A stretch of DNA of 64,000 nucleotides from Anas platyrhynchos (Eukaryota; Chordata; Aves; Anseriformes; Anatidae), in assembly GCF_047663525.1 (NCBI RefSeq), contig NC_092600.1, positions 186,001 through 250,000 of the forward strand. Reading direction: 5' to 3'. Numbering within the stretch: position 1 is the first letter of the stretch; each line of letters opens with the position of its first letter. Below the pieces are notes generated by a model that saw only the letters and a list, made by a program, of their open reading frames with translations, was not told the DNA's origin and ran no database searches. The position numbers and the translations under genes are program-made. Below are positions 10,081 to 23,645 of the stretch, in pieces.

Positions 10081-13000
10081 TGACACTGTATCCTATCACC
10101 CCACCCCCTCAAGCTATTCCTCAGGCACAGAGTACAGCATACCATTTTTTAAGGTTTAGTGGCCTCACTCCAGGGAGAGTTGCAAACAAAGCTAAGTAAG
10201 TGTAAACATAAAGTCCCTGTCAAATACCAGTTCTGTATTACTTTCAGTTCCTTTTATTTTTATTTTTTTTTTCCAAATCCATTCTTTTAAATATATGAAA
10301 AACACTGTCCCTGGTCAAGGATGCTATACCCCAGATTATGTTCTTGTTTCTTCTTTCAGTGTTGCCCCTTGTAACTATACATAACATCCATTAGTATGGC
10401 TAGCAACAGACTTGTATTTTGTGGGTTAGTAGAAATTTCTCTACTCAACCCTAGTAAATTTATCTAGCCAAGGATGACCTTGCCAGGCCTCAGGCCAAAC
10501 CTTTTTAGGAATGCTTACAGAAAGCGTATAGCTCATTGAAGCTGTATTCACTACATTGAAGTGGTATTCTCCTGGCACATTCAGTTGCAGAAGCCTCTGA
10601 AAGATGGAACTAGTTTGTAGCTTTCCACATATTGAAGTTATCATTTTCCCCTTTCACTCCCTGCCAGCCTCCTCCTTTGCCAAGCTCTATTTCATAATCT
10701 GTTTATTCTGAGTGTAAACATGTGCACTGTATAACTGCTGTTATTTTATGCTGCATTGGCCTGTTAAAATGTGGTGTTAAGTAAATATTGATTTCTGAGC
10801 ATAGGTTAATAGTCCACAATCAATTGTGTGCAAGAGTTGCCTCATCAGCCATCTTATGCTTTCAGGATAGCTAGAAACTGAGTTCAGTACAGTTTCTCTA
10901 CACACTCATATAACGCCTCTTGTTCATCCTATGAGGCACAACAGATCTGAACAATATTATGCACAGCTAGTACTGTGTGAGCAATATTAGAGTCCTGAAT
11001 AGATGCAGAACAGGTTAGCATTTCCTTTTACCTTGTGCTTTATGTGCTCCCAGAAAGGTACCAGCTAGGTAATGTGCTGTGGTTCCCAGTCACTGTCAGA
11101 CACCTTCTTACTAGAGAATCTTCCATTGCTAAATGTATCAGAGTAGCTGTCTTTCTGCAGTGCTAATATTTCTATTTAGAATTCCAGCCTTCTCTTACCT
11201 TCTTAGGCAGATAGGGCAGGAAAATGATTGCAGGGAGCAGGACTTTGTCTGTTGCACAGAGAAGCAACACCTTATTTCCATGCAGTAGGAACAAATATGT
11301 TATCTTATTTAAGAGGAATATGAATGCTGTTATTTACCATTGCCTACTGAAATGTGACTATGTGAATCAAAATACAGTATTGTTTCCACATGTTTGTTAC
11401 CCCTCTTTAATGAAAACAGAGCCCACATTACCACAGAACTCTGAGATCTACATTTGACCATCCTCCATAAGCTGAGGCTGGAAATGTGTGTCAAGGCTCC
11501 TTATTGTAGCATTGTAGGTTCTGTTATCTCCAGCGATTGCTGAAGAGTGACAGGGAAGATGAAAACACTGTGCTTTACAATATTCCACAAATCAGTGAGA
11601 GCGTTTATCAGAAAGATAGCTTTCCCTGAGCCATCTCTACCACATATACCATCTACAGCATCCATCTTCTACTCATCTATGCTGTGAGCTTTCCTCTTTC
11701 TCCACTTCAGTGCTCTGAGACAGGTGGATATGGGGAAAGGCATTAGCATTTTGTTGTTCATATTCATGGCACTGTGGACTTTTAGCCCCTAATGAGAAGG
11801 TTACTGATTGCAACTGCAGCTTCCTGTTGTGCTCTGGATTACATAGGAAAATGCTTTACAGTCACACAAAATCCTGCTCTAGACAGAAATTAAATAGAAC
11901 ACATCAGTTGGGATTTTTGTCCAAATGTCTTTTTCCAAATGTCCTTTTTCCATGTACATATGCACCTTTATATATACAGCTGCCTCCTAAAACTCATTCA
12001 TCAATAACTGGAAACAAAATTTTCCTATAAATACACCTGCACTCACAGGTACGCACACTGATATGTGTACAAATCCATTTTTACTTAAACTTTCTTAATA
12101 CCTAATCTCCAAATATCACAGTTGTTGAATGACACAGCATACATGCATGCAGCAGTATAACTACTACTAAGAAACATCATGCCAGTATCAGTCCAGTTCT
12201 GCTAGCATCACAACACACATTCAGAACAGTTCCTACTATCTGTACTACACGGTAATTTACAAAAAACAACAACAAACCCTCAGCATCTATTCACTAGTAA
12301 CTGCAATACAACATCTACCTAGCACCTTTGCTCTAAATACAAAAATAATCTAATAGAAATTCTCTGTCTTGTCAGTCTTAATATTGAACTCTCCGCAAGC
12401 ATATAAAAGGAAGGAACCTTCTAATTGTTGTAATGTAAATTATTTTTAAGAGTATAAAATAATACCAAAACTCAGTAATAAAATTTATCTTGCAACTCTA
12501 GAAGTCTCCTGCCTTTCTGTGCCTTTAAGAGAAGCTACATTCCTTTGTGTCTACTGCTGGACACACTATGGGAAAGAAATTTAAAGAACAGAGACAGGAT
12601 CTCTTACCAAGCAATCTCAACAGTAACTTTTTCACTGTCAGGGACTTCAGATATGGCTTCTAGAAATCTGATGTAGCTTTAGATTTCTTAACATGGTTTA
12701 ATGTATTTACAAAGGGCATTCACATAGTTCTTTTTGAGTAGTGAGCTCAGTCACTGTGTTGGATGAGTTATTTCTTGTCTGACAAGTGAGAGAACTGATA
12801 GGCATTTCTTGCCCAAGGTCACAAGCAAGGTTATGCCTGAGATAAGCCTTGGATTTGGAATCCCTGAAGCATCATGCCCTAGCCTCGTTAAAATCAAGTA
12901 GGAACTTCCTCCAGCAAGCGCACAAGCTTAAGGAACAATCAAAGGAACATGTTTTTCTTTTTAAAGAGGAACACCATTTGTATCACAGATATGGAAAAAT

Positions 13001-14189
13001 TAAGCTTTACTTCAAACACTAATTCGTGGTTACTACCCTGGAATGCCTTTTAAAACCTGCTGATGGTACAAGGTAACTTGGAAGTTTACAAGACAACACT
13101 ACAGGTTCAGCACCCATAAAGAACAAAGGTATCATTTTCGATATATCAGAAACGTCACAAGTTGCTCTATTTGCTAAAATGGAAGGCAGCTTTACACAAG
13201 AACATGAGGAAAAACCCTCCAAATAATCTTAGAGGTGTCCACGCACCAGACAAAGCTTTTGGGGACAACAGTGAAGAAGCAGGAAGCCAACCAACACTGC
13301 TATGGAATCTGAACCAGCTGCTGCTCTACAGCTGCTTCCCCCATTGAAATATGGTAAATATGATCCACGGCTAATCACTTCTACCTAAGGGATTTTGTGG
13401 CTGAACCTTTTTTTCAGATGAGGGAGGGTCAGTTGAGGCTGAACTTGGTTTTGCCTCTAATGGAAGCTTTTCTTATAGGTGATTAGCTCTTCTCCAGGAA
13501 GTGATTTGGTGTTTGGGTTTCTTGCAAACCCTAGGGTTAGCAGAGGTCAAAGAATACAGCAATTTCTCCAAGTGCCTTCATGAAAATAGCCCCACATACT
13601 TTCCATTTACAGCTGATCACCTCCATTATCTGCAGGCTAGGAGGAGATGATCAGCAATTGTTAAGTGCTTGAATCAGACTAATAGCTCACTGCTAATTCC
13701 CCCAGTAATGTGAATCTAAATTCCTGGTAAACAAACTGCTTTTCACGCACAGGGATGCATGCCAAAAGCCTAATATTAGAGCTCTGGAGCTAAAGCTTTT
13801 AGAGCAACTCAAAGATGTTTGATGACATTATATTATGTACTAAATAATTAGAAAATGAAGGCCCACTTGGAATCAATGAGTTACTGTCTAATTAAGATGA
13901 AAAAGGGGCTCTACCCTTTTTTAAACAAGTTTATACTAAAATGGTGTACCTGATAAATGGCGTTGATAGCTAGGTCTTTACCTTTGGGCAGAACACGGCA
14001 GCCATTAAGCTAGTAGAAAATAACTGTGATTTTTGGCTCATCTCTTACTCTTATTGGTCCCACCTGTTTTCCTGTAAGGCACAAGCTTCAGCAGTTCTTT
14101 CTCTCTCCCCATTAGATGACAAATTTTATTAAGCACCGTTCAAATAGCTTATCCTGACACAGCGAATCATCTTTACCTTTGTTTTACTG
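10081..14189. other. Intergenic, no gene recognised
   Basis: AT-rich non-coding DNA. The first canonical AATAAA on the plus strand downstream of GFRA3 that I noticed is at 12477-12482; it is a weak candidate for a distal polyadenylation signal. The stretch around 13600-13930 has the look of conserved non-coding DNA (see findings). Short open frames here have no recognisable product. Confidence 0.5.
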
Positions 14190-15600
14190 TTGTTATATAT
14201 GGAGTGGTAATTCGTGTCGAGAAAATGGTTGATATTAATAAAGAAGGGGGAGATTTGGGAGTGTGGCCATGGGGTTGGAAAGCTCCGTGGTTGAGATAAC
14301 ATTAGACTCTTACCGATGAGGCCATCTGGAATGTAAAAAAGTTTAGAGGGAACAAAGAAGGGTGATTCAGGAGACTCCATGCAGTCTTGGGTTTCTTGTT
14401 CTCCAGCCGTTAAGGCATGGAAGTTTCTGGGTGTTTGCCGTTGCTGTTATTTGCAAAGTTGTTTGACCAATGAAAAGTTGTTTTGAAAAGGACTGCTGTG
14501 GGGAAAAGGGTATAAGAGGGGAGCCTGCTCTCAAGATTAAAAAAAAAAATTAAATAGCAATATGATGTGATGAAGTTATGTCATCAATAAAGAAGTAGAA
14601 AGAAGAAATGAAAAGGAAGAGGCTAGCAGAACGGAGACCAGGACGGGAACGGGTACATTGATTGCCTCATGAAGACAGGTTCTGCCAGACTCAGCAAACT
14701 GCTCAGAGAAGCTCGTACTGAAAGTCGCTGGAAATAGGTGCACCAGAGCTGGGAAGAAGCTCAAGCTGAGAGAAGCGGACCCACGCATACAACTGCCCCT
14801 CGCTGGTAAGCAGCTGCGCGTTATGGGGAATCATACGTCCTTAGGAACAAAGACTGTCCTGGTAACCTTACAGCTTATTCTCCTTATTAACAATCGGACA
14901 GTTTATGATCCTGAAACATGGGACCAAATTGATGTCAAGGTGTGGGACTCTGCAACTAAAAACGACAAGGTTGCAGTGGGATTGCTCGGCACCTGGCGAG
15001 CAGTCTCTGAGGCCTTAAAGAGCTATGTGGGACCACAGTCAGAAACGTGTGGTTTGCCAGACAGTGAGGGAGCTGCGGGCTCCTTTACTGATCCGACTGC
15101 TACGCCATGGGCACCTCTGCTGCTACAGCCATCGAAGGCTTTTGCTGTTATGCCCCCTGCTGACCTGGACGTGCCTTTTGACCCAGGCCCTATTAGCTTT
15201 GAAAAGGAGATGGATATGCTTTTCTTCTATCCTGGAAGAACAGGATACATAAGGCCTGAAGACCGAGTTGCTTGGCAACTTAAAGCAAGACATATTGTTG
15301 AAAAGGAATGGAAAATGGAGACTGTTAAGTCATGGAACTTAAAGGATTGTTTGTTACCTTTCCTGATTGTACGTATGTATAGGCATACTTGGGTTTAAAA
15401 TGTAAAAGCGATGTTCTATATGTTCTATAAGTTTGAATGTTTGATGTTCGTGTGTGCGTGTTGGTGGAGCATAGACTCCCTGCACACCCAGTGCTGTTTA
15501 CTTGCCTTTTTTACCTTTTATAGCTTTTATACCTTTTATAAATATAAATATTACTAAATTCAGATTGAGTTGAGACTTTATAACACTGTGTGGCCAGAAT
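14190..15600 (+). mobile_element. Truncated endogenous retrovirus (LTR-like region plus gag start)
   Basis: In plus order the region carries a CCAAT box (14467-14471), a TATA-like TATAAG (14511), an AATAAA (14586-14591), a leader with a GGTAAG donor-like site (about 14803), and then a Gag-like frame at 14823-15398. That order and spacing match a retroviral LTR, leader and gag. Pol and env are absent, and after the frame the sequence becomes AT-rich with small CTTTTATA repeats near 15510-15545. No second LTR copy or target-site duplication was found, so the outer limits are approximate. No primer-binding site was recognised. Confidence 0.6.
14823..15398 (+). CDS. Endogenous retroviral Gag-like protein (N-terminal fragment)
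   Basis: A 191-codon frame starting MGNHTSLGTKTV. Glycine at position 2 followed by Asn fits an N-myristoylated matrix protein. A pattern of Trp-Asp then Gly-Thr-Trp-Arg...Ala-Leu-Lys at about residues 33-67 recalls the alpharetroviral-type matrix fold. A proline-rich segment (about 93-125) could be the matrix-capsid linker. No capsid major homology region or zinc knuckle is present, so the protein is much shorter than a full Gag and the copy is truncated. Assignment rests on these features and on the LTR-like signals immediately upstream. An intact frame suggests a fairly young insertion or chance preservation. Whether it is expressed is unknown. Confidence 0.5.
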   Translation: MGNHTSLGTKTVLVTLQLILLINNRTVYDPETWDQIDVKVWDSATKNDKVAVGLLGTWRAVSEALKSYVGPQSETCGLPDSEGAAGSFTDPTATPWAPLLLQPSKAFAVMPPADLDVPFDPGPISFEKEMDMLFFYPGRTGYIRPEDRVAWQLKARHIVEKEWKMETVKSWNLKDCLLPFLIVRMYRHTWV

Positions 15601-15984
15601 CTCTGACCTCACACCACTAGATGTTTGAAGAGCTAAGAGATGCAGACTGGAGCCCCTAGAAGCAATTTGCAATAGGAATTGCTACCGAGCTTGAGAACAC
15701 AGGAGAAGATTACAGTTATCTCTCTGTTTAGTTATAAGATTGAGAAATGTTCTATTGATTATCTGATTAAATTATATTTAATTAGAAAATTAGTCTTCAA
15801 CTAAATTATATTTCAGCAACCTCTAAACAAAATAAAGAGCAAAATTTTAGAAAAGCAGTAAACAGAGTAGATGAAACTGTTTATCTATTTTTTTGAAAAA
15901 ATTCTACTTTCATTATACAACATACACACACAGACACTTCTGTATTTATCATCCCTTGAAGAACGTGCAAGTCTTAACACTTCA

Positions 15985-16531
15985 ATATCAGTGACACTGA
16001 CAGGGGGATTGAGTGCACCCTCAGCAAGTTTGCAAAGAACACCAAGGTGAGTGGTGCAGTAGATACCAAAAAAGGAAGAGATGCCATTCAAAGGAACCTG
16101 GACAAGCTTGAGGAGTGGGCCCATGTGAACTGCATGAGGTTCAACAAGTCCAAGTGCAAGGTGCTGCACCTGGGTCAGGGTAATCCCTGACAGGAATACA
16201 GACTGGGAGAAGAACTCATAAAGAGCAGCCCTGCAGAGAGACTTGGGGGTTCTGGTGAACAGAAAGCTTGGCATGAGCCACCAGGGTGCACTTGCAGCCC
16301 AGAAGGCCAACTGTGTTGGAGTGGCCAGCAGGTTGAAGGAGGTGATTGCTCCCCTCTACTCTGCCCTTGTGAGGTCCCACTTGAAGCACTACTGTGTCCA
16401 GGTCTAGGGCCCCCAGCACAAGAAGGATGTGGACTTGTTAAGAGACAGGCCAGAAGAGGGCCATGAAGTTGATCAGAGGGCTTCTGAGAGCCATTCTATG
16501 CTTATATGAACTTGGGATATTCTATGATTCC
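15985..16531 (+). mobile_element. CR1 LINE fragment (end of ORF2 plus 3' UTR)
   Basis: Plus-oriented CR1 including TGAGTGCACCCTCAGCAAGT and GAGGTTCAACAAGTCCAAGT from the reverse transcriptase frame, then GTGAGGTCCCACTTGAAGCA, ending in ATATTCTATGATTCC. It contains frame-breaking changes and is a dead 5'-truncated copy. Confidence 0.9.
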
Positions 16532-19500
16532 AAATGTCAAAGCCCTAGATTGCACGTATCTGAGTAATGCTGACATGTTTCTTCTTTTAATATTGTCATC
16601 TTATAGATCTACTTGGTTTTTTATCCTTAGTTAAGTAAAACTTTTCAGAGGAAACACTTGGCTTCAACTCCTGGCACCCAATCCACTGAGCAGGAAATTT
16701 GTAATATAACAGCTATGTGCTACCTGTAAAACAAAGGTAAATTTCAATACAGTAAAAATAATTTCCTGGTTTGCTGATAAGACAGTATTGCAATTTTTCT
16801 TAGGAAATATGCACAATGGAAAGTGTTTTAAGTTTTTGCCATGAAAAGCATGTGCTGCTATGTATGTATATATTGCTGTGTGACATTTCATACCAGTTAT
16901 GAGAGTCATCAATTGATTTTTTTTTTTTTTACACTCGCTGATTTCAATATTGATATGTGTTCTTTGCAGAGATTATAAATTCAGGGTAAAATCTGTCAGT
17001 CTAGTGTAACTGACAGGCTCTTGATTAATAAAGCCTAGGACTGAAATTTCAAAAAGGGGTGCATCTGCTGTTGGCAGGATGGAGATAGCAGAGTTTCACA
17101 GGGTGAAGCATCTGTATGTAAGGATGCTTTTCAGTCACCCTTGCTTAAGATAACTGTGAAAATAGTACTATTAATACATAGTGGAATTGCAGTAAGATTT
17201 TAATAGAAGTAAATGTAGTTTCTCCAGACTGTGGGCTGCCAGTCCCATTTGGGAAGGCTTCTACCTTTATCTGACATCTTGTTTAGCACTGATAACACTA
17301 GAGTCCAATTAAAGTATTTCAAGAAGACATCCCCATAGAAGACTACATTGATTGTTCGCTAATGTGTATTGAATTTTAGCTAAATACAGCCCCGGGGTGC
17401 TGTGCTGGAAAGCAGAGGAGCTTGCTGTCCGAGCTCTTAATTCCTTTTATATCGATTTGGCTACTAATGATATAGCCTTCTACTCTAATTAACTGACATC
17501 TGCATTAGGCTGAACAAGAGCCCCCTGCTTGAGGCTGTCCACTTGTTTGTGTTATGAAATGTGTCCTTTTGTGTTCAATTTTGTCCAGATTAGCTCATTC
17601 TGTGCAGCTTATCTAAAGGATGACTTTACTTTTAAATATCTTGTGAAGCAAGTTCGTCTTTCTGCTGTCTGCATTCCTACCTATGTGCCCAGGGCTAAAG
17701 TTGCTGGTGAGTCTAGCCAGAGTTGTTTCACTGACTGAATGCTTTTCTAATACTTCACAACAGATTATTCGCCCCTTACAACAATTTGAGGCTGCCAAGA
17801 AAGGTGTAAATTCAAATAATGATGAAGGCAGGGTATGAAGACCTGAAGATGAGTATTTTGTATGCCTCAGAACATGAAACAAACATCTGATTTAAATGAG
17901 ATTTAGCTAAAATTGTACAAATTTGTTGGAAAATATTTGAAGCTACACATGATTTTGATTTAGGAAAGTGCTACAGCAGTGTACTGAAATAATTATACAA
18001 GCACAATATAGCAATATATGCTTAGATCAGAGTACAGATGTGATTCCCTTTATGGGTCTCTACATACTCACCTTCACAGTGCTGGACATCCCCAGTGGCC
18101 ATGAAAGCCAGGTTGGTTGAAGACAGCTCAAGCCTGTTGCTCCCTTCAATTTTTTTTTTTCAGCTGTTTTTTTCTTACACTTTATGTTGGGCTGAGTTAT
18201 ATATTTGCTCCCTCTATGTTGGTCTGCCTAGCTCAGGGAAACATTCATGCTCTTTAATGACCTCAGGGGGAAACATTTGCACCACCGGTTGATCCATTTA
18301 ACTGTTGATAGCTGTTTAGCTAAACCAAAGGCCACCTTCCATCCTCATTGTGTTGGGTCAGCTTCTTCCAGTGGCTTTGGTCAGCCAATCCCTTCACTAT
18401 TCCCTGAACTTCATGGGTACATCAGCCTTGCTTGCCTATCTCTACTGAGCCTTCTTCCATTGTAGGGCTTTAATCAGTGAATCACATTCCAACCCAGGAT
18501 TTTAATCAGTCTTGGCTTCATACTCAGTGATATATACTGCAGGAAGATTCAGAAGTTGGTTTCTCTTGCTCTGTCTGTAATGTCATGTTTTTTTGTTTTT
18601 TTGTTTTTTTGGTTTTTTGTTTGTTTGTTTGTTTTTTTGTTTTTTTTTCTCTGTGAATACTATGAGAGCCACTTGTTTTTCTATGTTGGTTGTGGGGCTA
18701 GACAATCTCCTGAGAAATAGACCTATATATGATTGCATTTCCAGTGTTTGTTTGATTGCTATTCAGCCAAACTTGACACATAATAACTGTTTGAAGGTTT
18801 CTGTTTTGCTGCACTTCTGAAGCTAGCAACTATGAAAAGGACAAAAAGTAGCACTCAGAGAAGAAATGGACAGAACTCAGCTGGTGAGACTATAGGCTTC
18901 TTCAGTCAGCGTTTGTGTATGTTACTTAATGGTCAGTATGTACATAATCCTGGACTGGTTCACAGTATCTTCTGTTTCTTGCTTGATGGGGATATTGTTA
19001 GGAATGCAGGCTTTTTATGGCTTATATACATTCAAAGACAATAAGTCTGTGAAAACAGGCTTCATCAGTTCCTTTGCTTAGGGAGCAAATAGTTTTCCAT
19101 GCCATTTTAGTCCTGTAATGGTAAATTTTATTTTATACTTTATTCTCTGTGTTATAAAATAATTCTAGTTATGGCTTATTTCCACTAAAATGATGTTCTC
19201 ACTCTGGTTTTGCTAAGAAAACTTACAGCTTTGAGTTGTAATTGAAGTGTTTATTAACAGCACTAAAATTACTTTCTCTCTTCTTTTTTTTTTTTTTTTT
19301 CATCCTATTGAATCCTACTTATGTTCTGGGGGACATAGAGAGTAAATAATTCTATTTAAAGCAATGCAACCAGTCCTGGTTTAATTCTTGATCCATCACT
19401 TTTGATTTGTCAAAGTCTTGTGCTTGTAATTAGTGCTGTCACCTTCTGTTATAAGAAACAGTCTGCGTGCATGCCATAGTAGCAATGATGATATATTCCG

Positions 19501-22334
19501 CTAAGTAGTGGCACTGCTTTTCCTCAATCTGGTTTCTTTCCAGCCACTGGCTGTGAGCAACAGAGGAAGGAAACAACAGAGGAAAGGTGGAAACAACAGA
19601 ATCCAGAAAATAGAGGAATAGCAAATATCATTTTTTCCATGTGGCTAAAGGTTAACATAAGTGAATCTCAAAAGGTGGCAGGTGTGTTAAACAGCAATTT
19701 TAGGAGAAGTGTAATTGTCAAGGAAATGAGCAGTAGCCATAATCAGACAAGGTGCCTGAGATCCATGGTCATCAAAAGGATCTAATGAAGCTGAAGGAGT
19801 AGGCAACACGATTACAAACAGAATTTGGTGTTGGCAGATGTTAGAGAATACATACAAGAAGCAATGATTGAAACACTCGTGATTATGGTGCTTTCTGTTG
19901 CTTATGACCACTTAAAAAGATCCAGGTGTCACTATGGCCATGATGATAAAGACTTCTCTTCAGTGAACAATAGTAGGGGTTAGAAGGTGGTCCAGCTCTG
20001 GGGCCTCTCGAATGTTAGTCCTTGTTAAGTCTTCTTTGCTTCTGTCATATTAACTGTCATATTTTAGGGTGAAGACAAAATGCAAATTGGACATTGGTAT
20101 TAAATTGCAAAAGGCACGGGCCAGAGGAAAACGTTTGAGTCTGGGTTTCCATCTTTGTGTTCCACACTGATACTGGACAGACCAGTGTACTGAATCCTGA
20201 AGCCAGCTTGCAGAAGCACCCAGTACAAGGGCACTGAGCTCTTGAGAGGAAAACACAGTCTTGTGGAGAGTTCATGCAGTCTCTAGCAAGATGGAAAGCC
20301 CAGCCTCTGCTAGGGATGACAACACCTGGGTAGAAATAACACTGACAGCCTAAAATGAGTCATCATAGAGCCATTGATTCAAATCCACACTTCAGTTTGC
20401 CTTTTCTCACAGAATGTTTACTGTGTAATTCATGGAGGGATCTTTTCATTCCTCTCTCCTCCCTCAAGCATCTGGGTTTATTCCAAAGCTGAGAACAGAA
20501 GAATACAAGAAAGGTGTTTTATTGGCAATGGGATTTTCTGTTCCTTAAAGAACCTTTGCCTCTTTCACTAGAAAAGTGACCTCACATGTAAGAAAGTCTT
20601 GACACATTAAAGGCTCTTCAGTTGATGATATTTTTACTTAAGTGGAGTTCTTGAGGAATACTGAAGATCAGTTATACCCTGATGCAGAAGGTTTTGTAAC
20701 TTTTGACAGAATGTGTTTCTTAGTTAGCTAAGAGCTGTGATGTCAGAATGTGATATGACTGAGCTTTGTTTGAGAACTTCTGTTTGTATTTCCTTACAAC
20801 ATATGAGAATATCTAAGATTTACTCATCTCAAAAGCAGAACTGAATTATTATATTACCAAGTGTGCAGACCATTTTTACTCTTGTCTGTCACTGCTGATT
20901 GAGGACTTAATCACAATTGAATTGTACAAGACATTAAAACATGTCATTAGGCTAAGTCTTGGAAATGCTAAGTTTTTAAGGCTAAGTCTTTAACATAAGC
21001 AATAGACTTGGAATTGAAAAGTTCATGCTTAAAATCTGAATTAAACAGGCTCAGGTGGATACCTGAGTAATACTGTGCTGTCAAGAATGATTGTAGGATT
21101 TCTGCTGAGATCTGCTAACTAAGCTGAGATCAATCAATCAAAAAAAAAAAACAACTATATATATATATATATATAAAATCTAGTAAAGTGTTCAACTCAT
21201 CATCTTTTCTCTTTCCTTACCATTTGATTGTGCATGACTTACCAGATGGAAGATATAACTCTGTGATGCTTGAGAACAGAAGCCAATCTTGAGCTTCTAG
21301 TGACAGCATTTCAGTCCTATAGAAGGAATGTATCTCCTATGTAGTATGAATATAGCTGACATTTTACTAACATTTTAGTAAGTCCCTTCATGGCAAGTCA
21401 TAATCTCTCTCTGCCTCAGGACCTTTCTGTGTTTAAAATACATATAAAGCTTGCATCTGCACTATGATTTGCAGTTCCTTTTGAAAATATGCATATTAAG
21501 AATGAAGGATTCAGTGAGCTAAAAATGTGCTTCTGATGTAATGCTACTGCTGTTCCAGTGCTGTTGGATGTAGAATAGGACTAAATTGTGTAGTATATTT
21601 AAGGACCTGGACAATTTGTTCATTAAGGATTTTGTACAAGGCTGGATTGAAAATTGAGAGACAAGATGACAAATCTCTTTAACTGTTTCTACTAGAATTC
21701 ACATGTTCTCTGATTTGGAATGGTGGAAGTGAAATTCAAAAAGGTTGAGGCTGGAAGAATTAGTTGTTAATCTCACATTTCTACAAAAAGACTGAGTGAT
21801 TCCTTTTTTATAGTCCTGAAAACATAATGGAACCCTGGGGACTACTGACACAACAAGCTTCTGCTAGCACTTAGCAAAATTGACCTCAGTTAATCAAAAA
21901 ACAAACCTTACCAAACAACAACAACAACAAAAACCTGCTGATTTTGCCCTCTAGCCTGGGGGGCTACAAGGCATGTAACTGTGGAGATGGTTAAAGAAAT
22001 TTAATTTCCTTGAAGTGGGTGTCAGTGACCTGTAATGTCAGCACGTAATCGGCAAACTCAAATGGAAAGTAATTTACATGCTAAGGTGGTGGAATAAGTG
22101 AAAGGAAAGAGAGTAGAGCTAGCAAAAGAATGGCATTTTGCTCACCTTTTATTAAAACATTTATTGAGCATAGTGTTTATGAATCTGCAAGCACATAAAA
22201 GACTATGGCACTAATAGGAATAAAGAGAACAGAATTAAGCATGATCTGGAATACTAACATACTCTATTACAGGGAATCAGTTGCCATTATTCCGACTCAT
22301 GTTCCAGGGACTTTTTAGTCATTTTCCCGTAGTC
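16532..22334. other. Intergenic, no gene recognised
   Basis: AT-rich non-coding DNA. Simple repeats include T/G-rich sequence at 18585-18650, T(17) at 19284-19300, and A followed by (TA)10 at 21140-21175. Around 17340-17640 lie several TAATTA-type homeodomain sites (see findings). No exon or RNA gene was recognised on either strand. Confidence 0.5.
21156..21175. repeat. (TA)10 microsatellite
   Basis: Perfect TA dinucleotide run preceded by an A-rich stretch at 21140-21151. Confidence 0.9.
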
Positions 22335-22436
22335 CTGTTTCGTGGGCCTAAAATAGAGCCCTGAGGAACCCCACTAGGTTGCCAGCCTGATGTAACCCCA
22401 TTTACTATAACTCTTTGAGCCCGACCTTTTCAAAAT
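22335..22436 (-). mobile_element. CR1 LINE internal fragment
   Basis: Reads GAGCCCTGAGGAACCCCACTAGGTTGCCAGCCTGATGTAACC in two adjoining pieces. This is nearly the same as part of the longer CR1 at 35226-35295, so it is a short internal piece of the same subfamily in minus orientation. Confidence 0.75.
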
Positions 22437-23505
22437 AAAGGAAAGGCTGTAGCAATGCAATCTGTGTAGATTTCAGAAATGTTATAGAGCACTTTCATAG
22501 TGTATCCTGGAGAAACCCAAAGTTATTTTTCCCCAGTAATAACTCATGTAGGCCAGGAGTACTTTCTGTAACAGAAAAGCTGCACACTGCATCTTCCATT
22601 ACCTTCCAGTTTAATTAAATGTTCCTTGAATAAATCTTGTGTTTACATTCTTGTGACATGCTCCCAGTGATGACTTCTCCATTTATAAACTGACTGGATT
22701 CAGTCCAATCATTGTGGCTTATTGTACCTGTCACTCAAAGAAAACTCCAGACTCTTACAGTCATTCCTCTTTGGGTCCCTCTTTGCTAGTTACTAACTTG
22801 ATATGCCTGTGAAACTCAATTATTTAGATGAGCTATGTAACAACAGACCTCTTTTAGTTTACTTGCCTGGAGTGGCCGAGAGGTTGAAGGAGGACAGGAC
22901 AATATTCCTTAAACTGGAACTACTATAAAAATTGTAAGTTATTAGTTAATTAAATTTAAAACATGAGTATCCTTCAACTGGCCACACATTTCTAGGCCAC
23001 TGCAACACCACGGTGATTTAAACTAACATGTTTTATTTAGAACAGATGAGAAGAGAATATATGCTCAATTGTCGTCTTTCAGCAGATGAAAGGGTATCTT
23101 TCAGAGAAGATGCAGTAATTGTTTAAATCACCATTAGCTTAATCATTAATCTGACCAAACACCACTATGCAACCTGGAAAGAGAAGGCATCGAGTGCCAC
23201 AGAAGTCCTTTCAGATCACGTCTGCACTTAATAAGACAGAATGAGGATAAGCAGTAAATCACATACCACTGGCATTAAACTTGTATTCTCTGATATTTTC
23301 CTCTCCTGAACCATGACGGTTGCCAGAATTTTTTGTAATGTTGCATTTTAATATACATTCCATGATGACTGGGAGTCATCCTTACTCTTTACGATGATAA
23401 GAAAAACAAAGTTTATCTACTTACATTAAAATAATCCCTACAAATTGGAAATTTCCTTATATTGCAGCTCCATTATACTAAGGTAGTGGTGTTTGTAGCA
23501 TTTTT
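22437..23505. other. Intergenic, no gene recognised
   Basis: AT-rich DNA without exon, RNA-gene or repeat signatures that I can support. Confidence 0.5.
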
Positions 23506-23645
23506 CATAGAATCATGGAATGGGTTGGGTTGAAAAGGTCCGTAAAGATCATCTATTTTCAACCCTCCTGCTCTGGACAGGGTTGCCAACCACTACAGCA
23601 GGCTGCCCAGAGCCACATCCAGCCTGGCCTTGAATGCCTCCAGGG
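23506..23645 (-). mobile_element. CR1 LINE 3'-end fragment
   Basis: Starts CATAGAATCATGGAATGGGT, the complement of a CR1 terminus, then GCTGCCCAGAGCCACATCCA and CTGGCCTTGAATGCCTCCAG, typical of the CR1 3' region in minus orientation. Confidence 0.85.
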
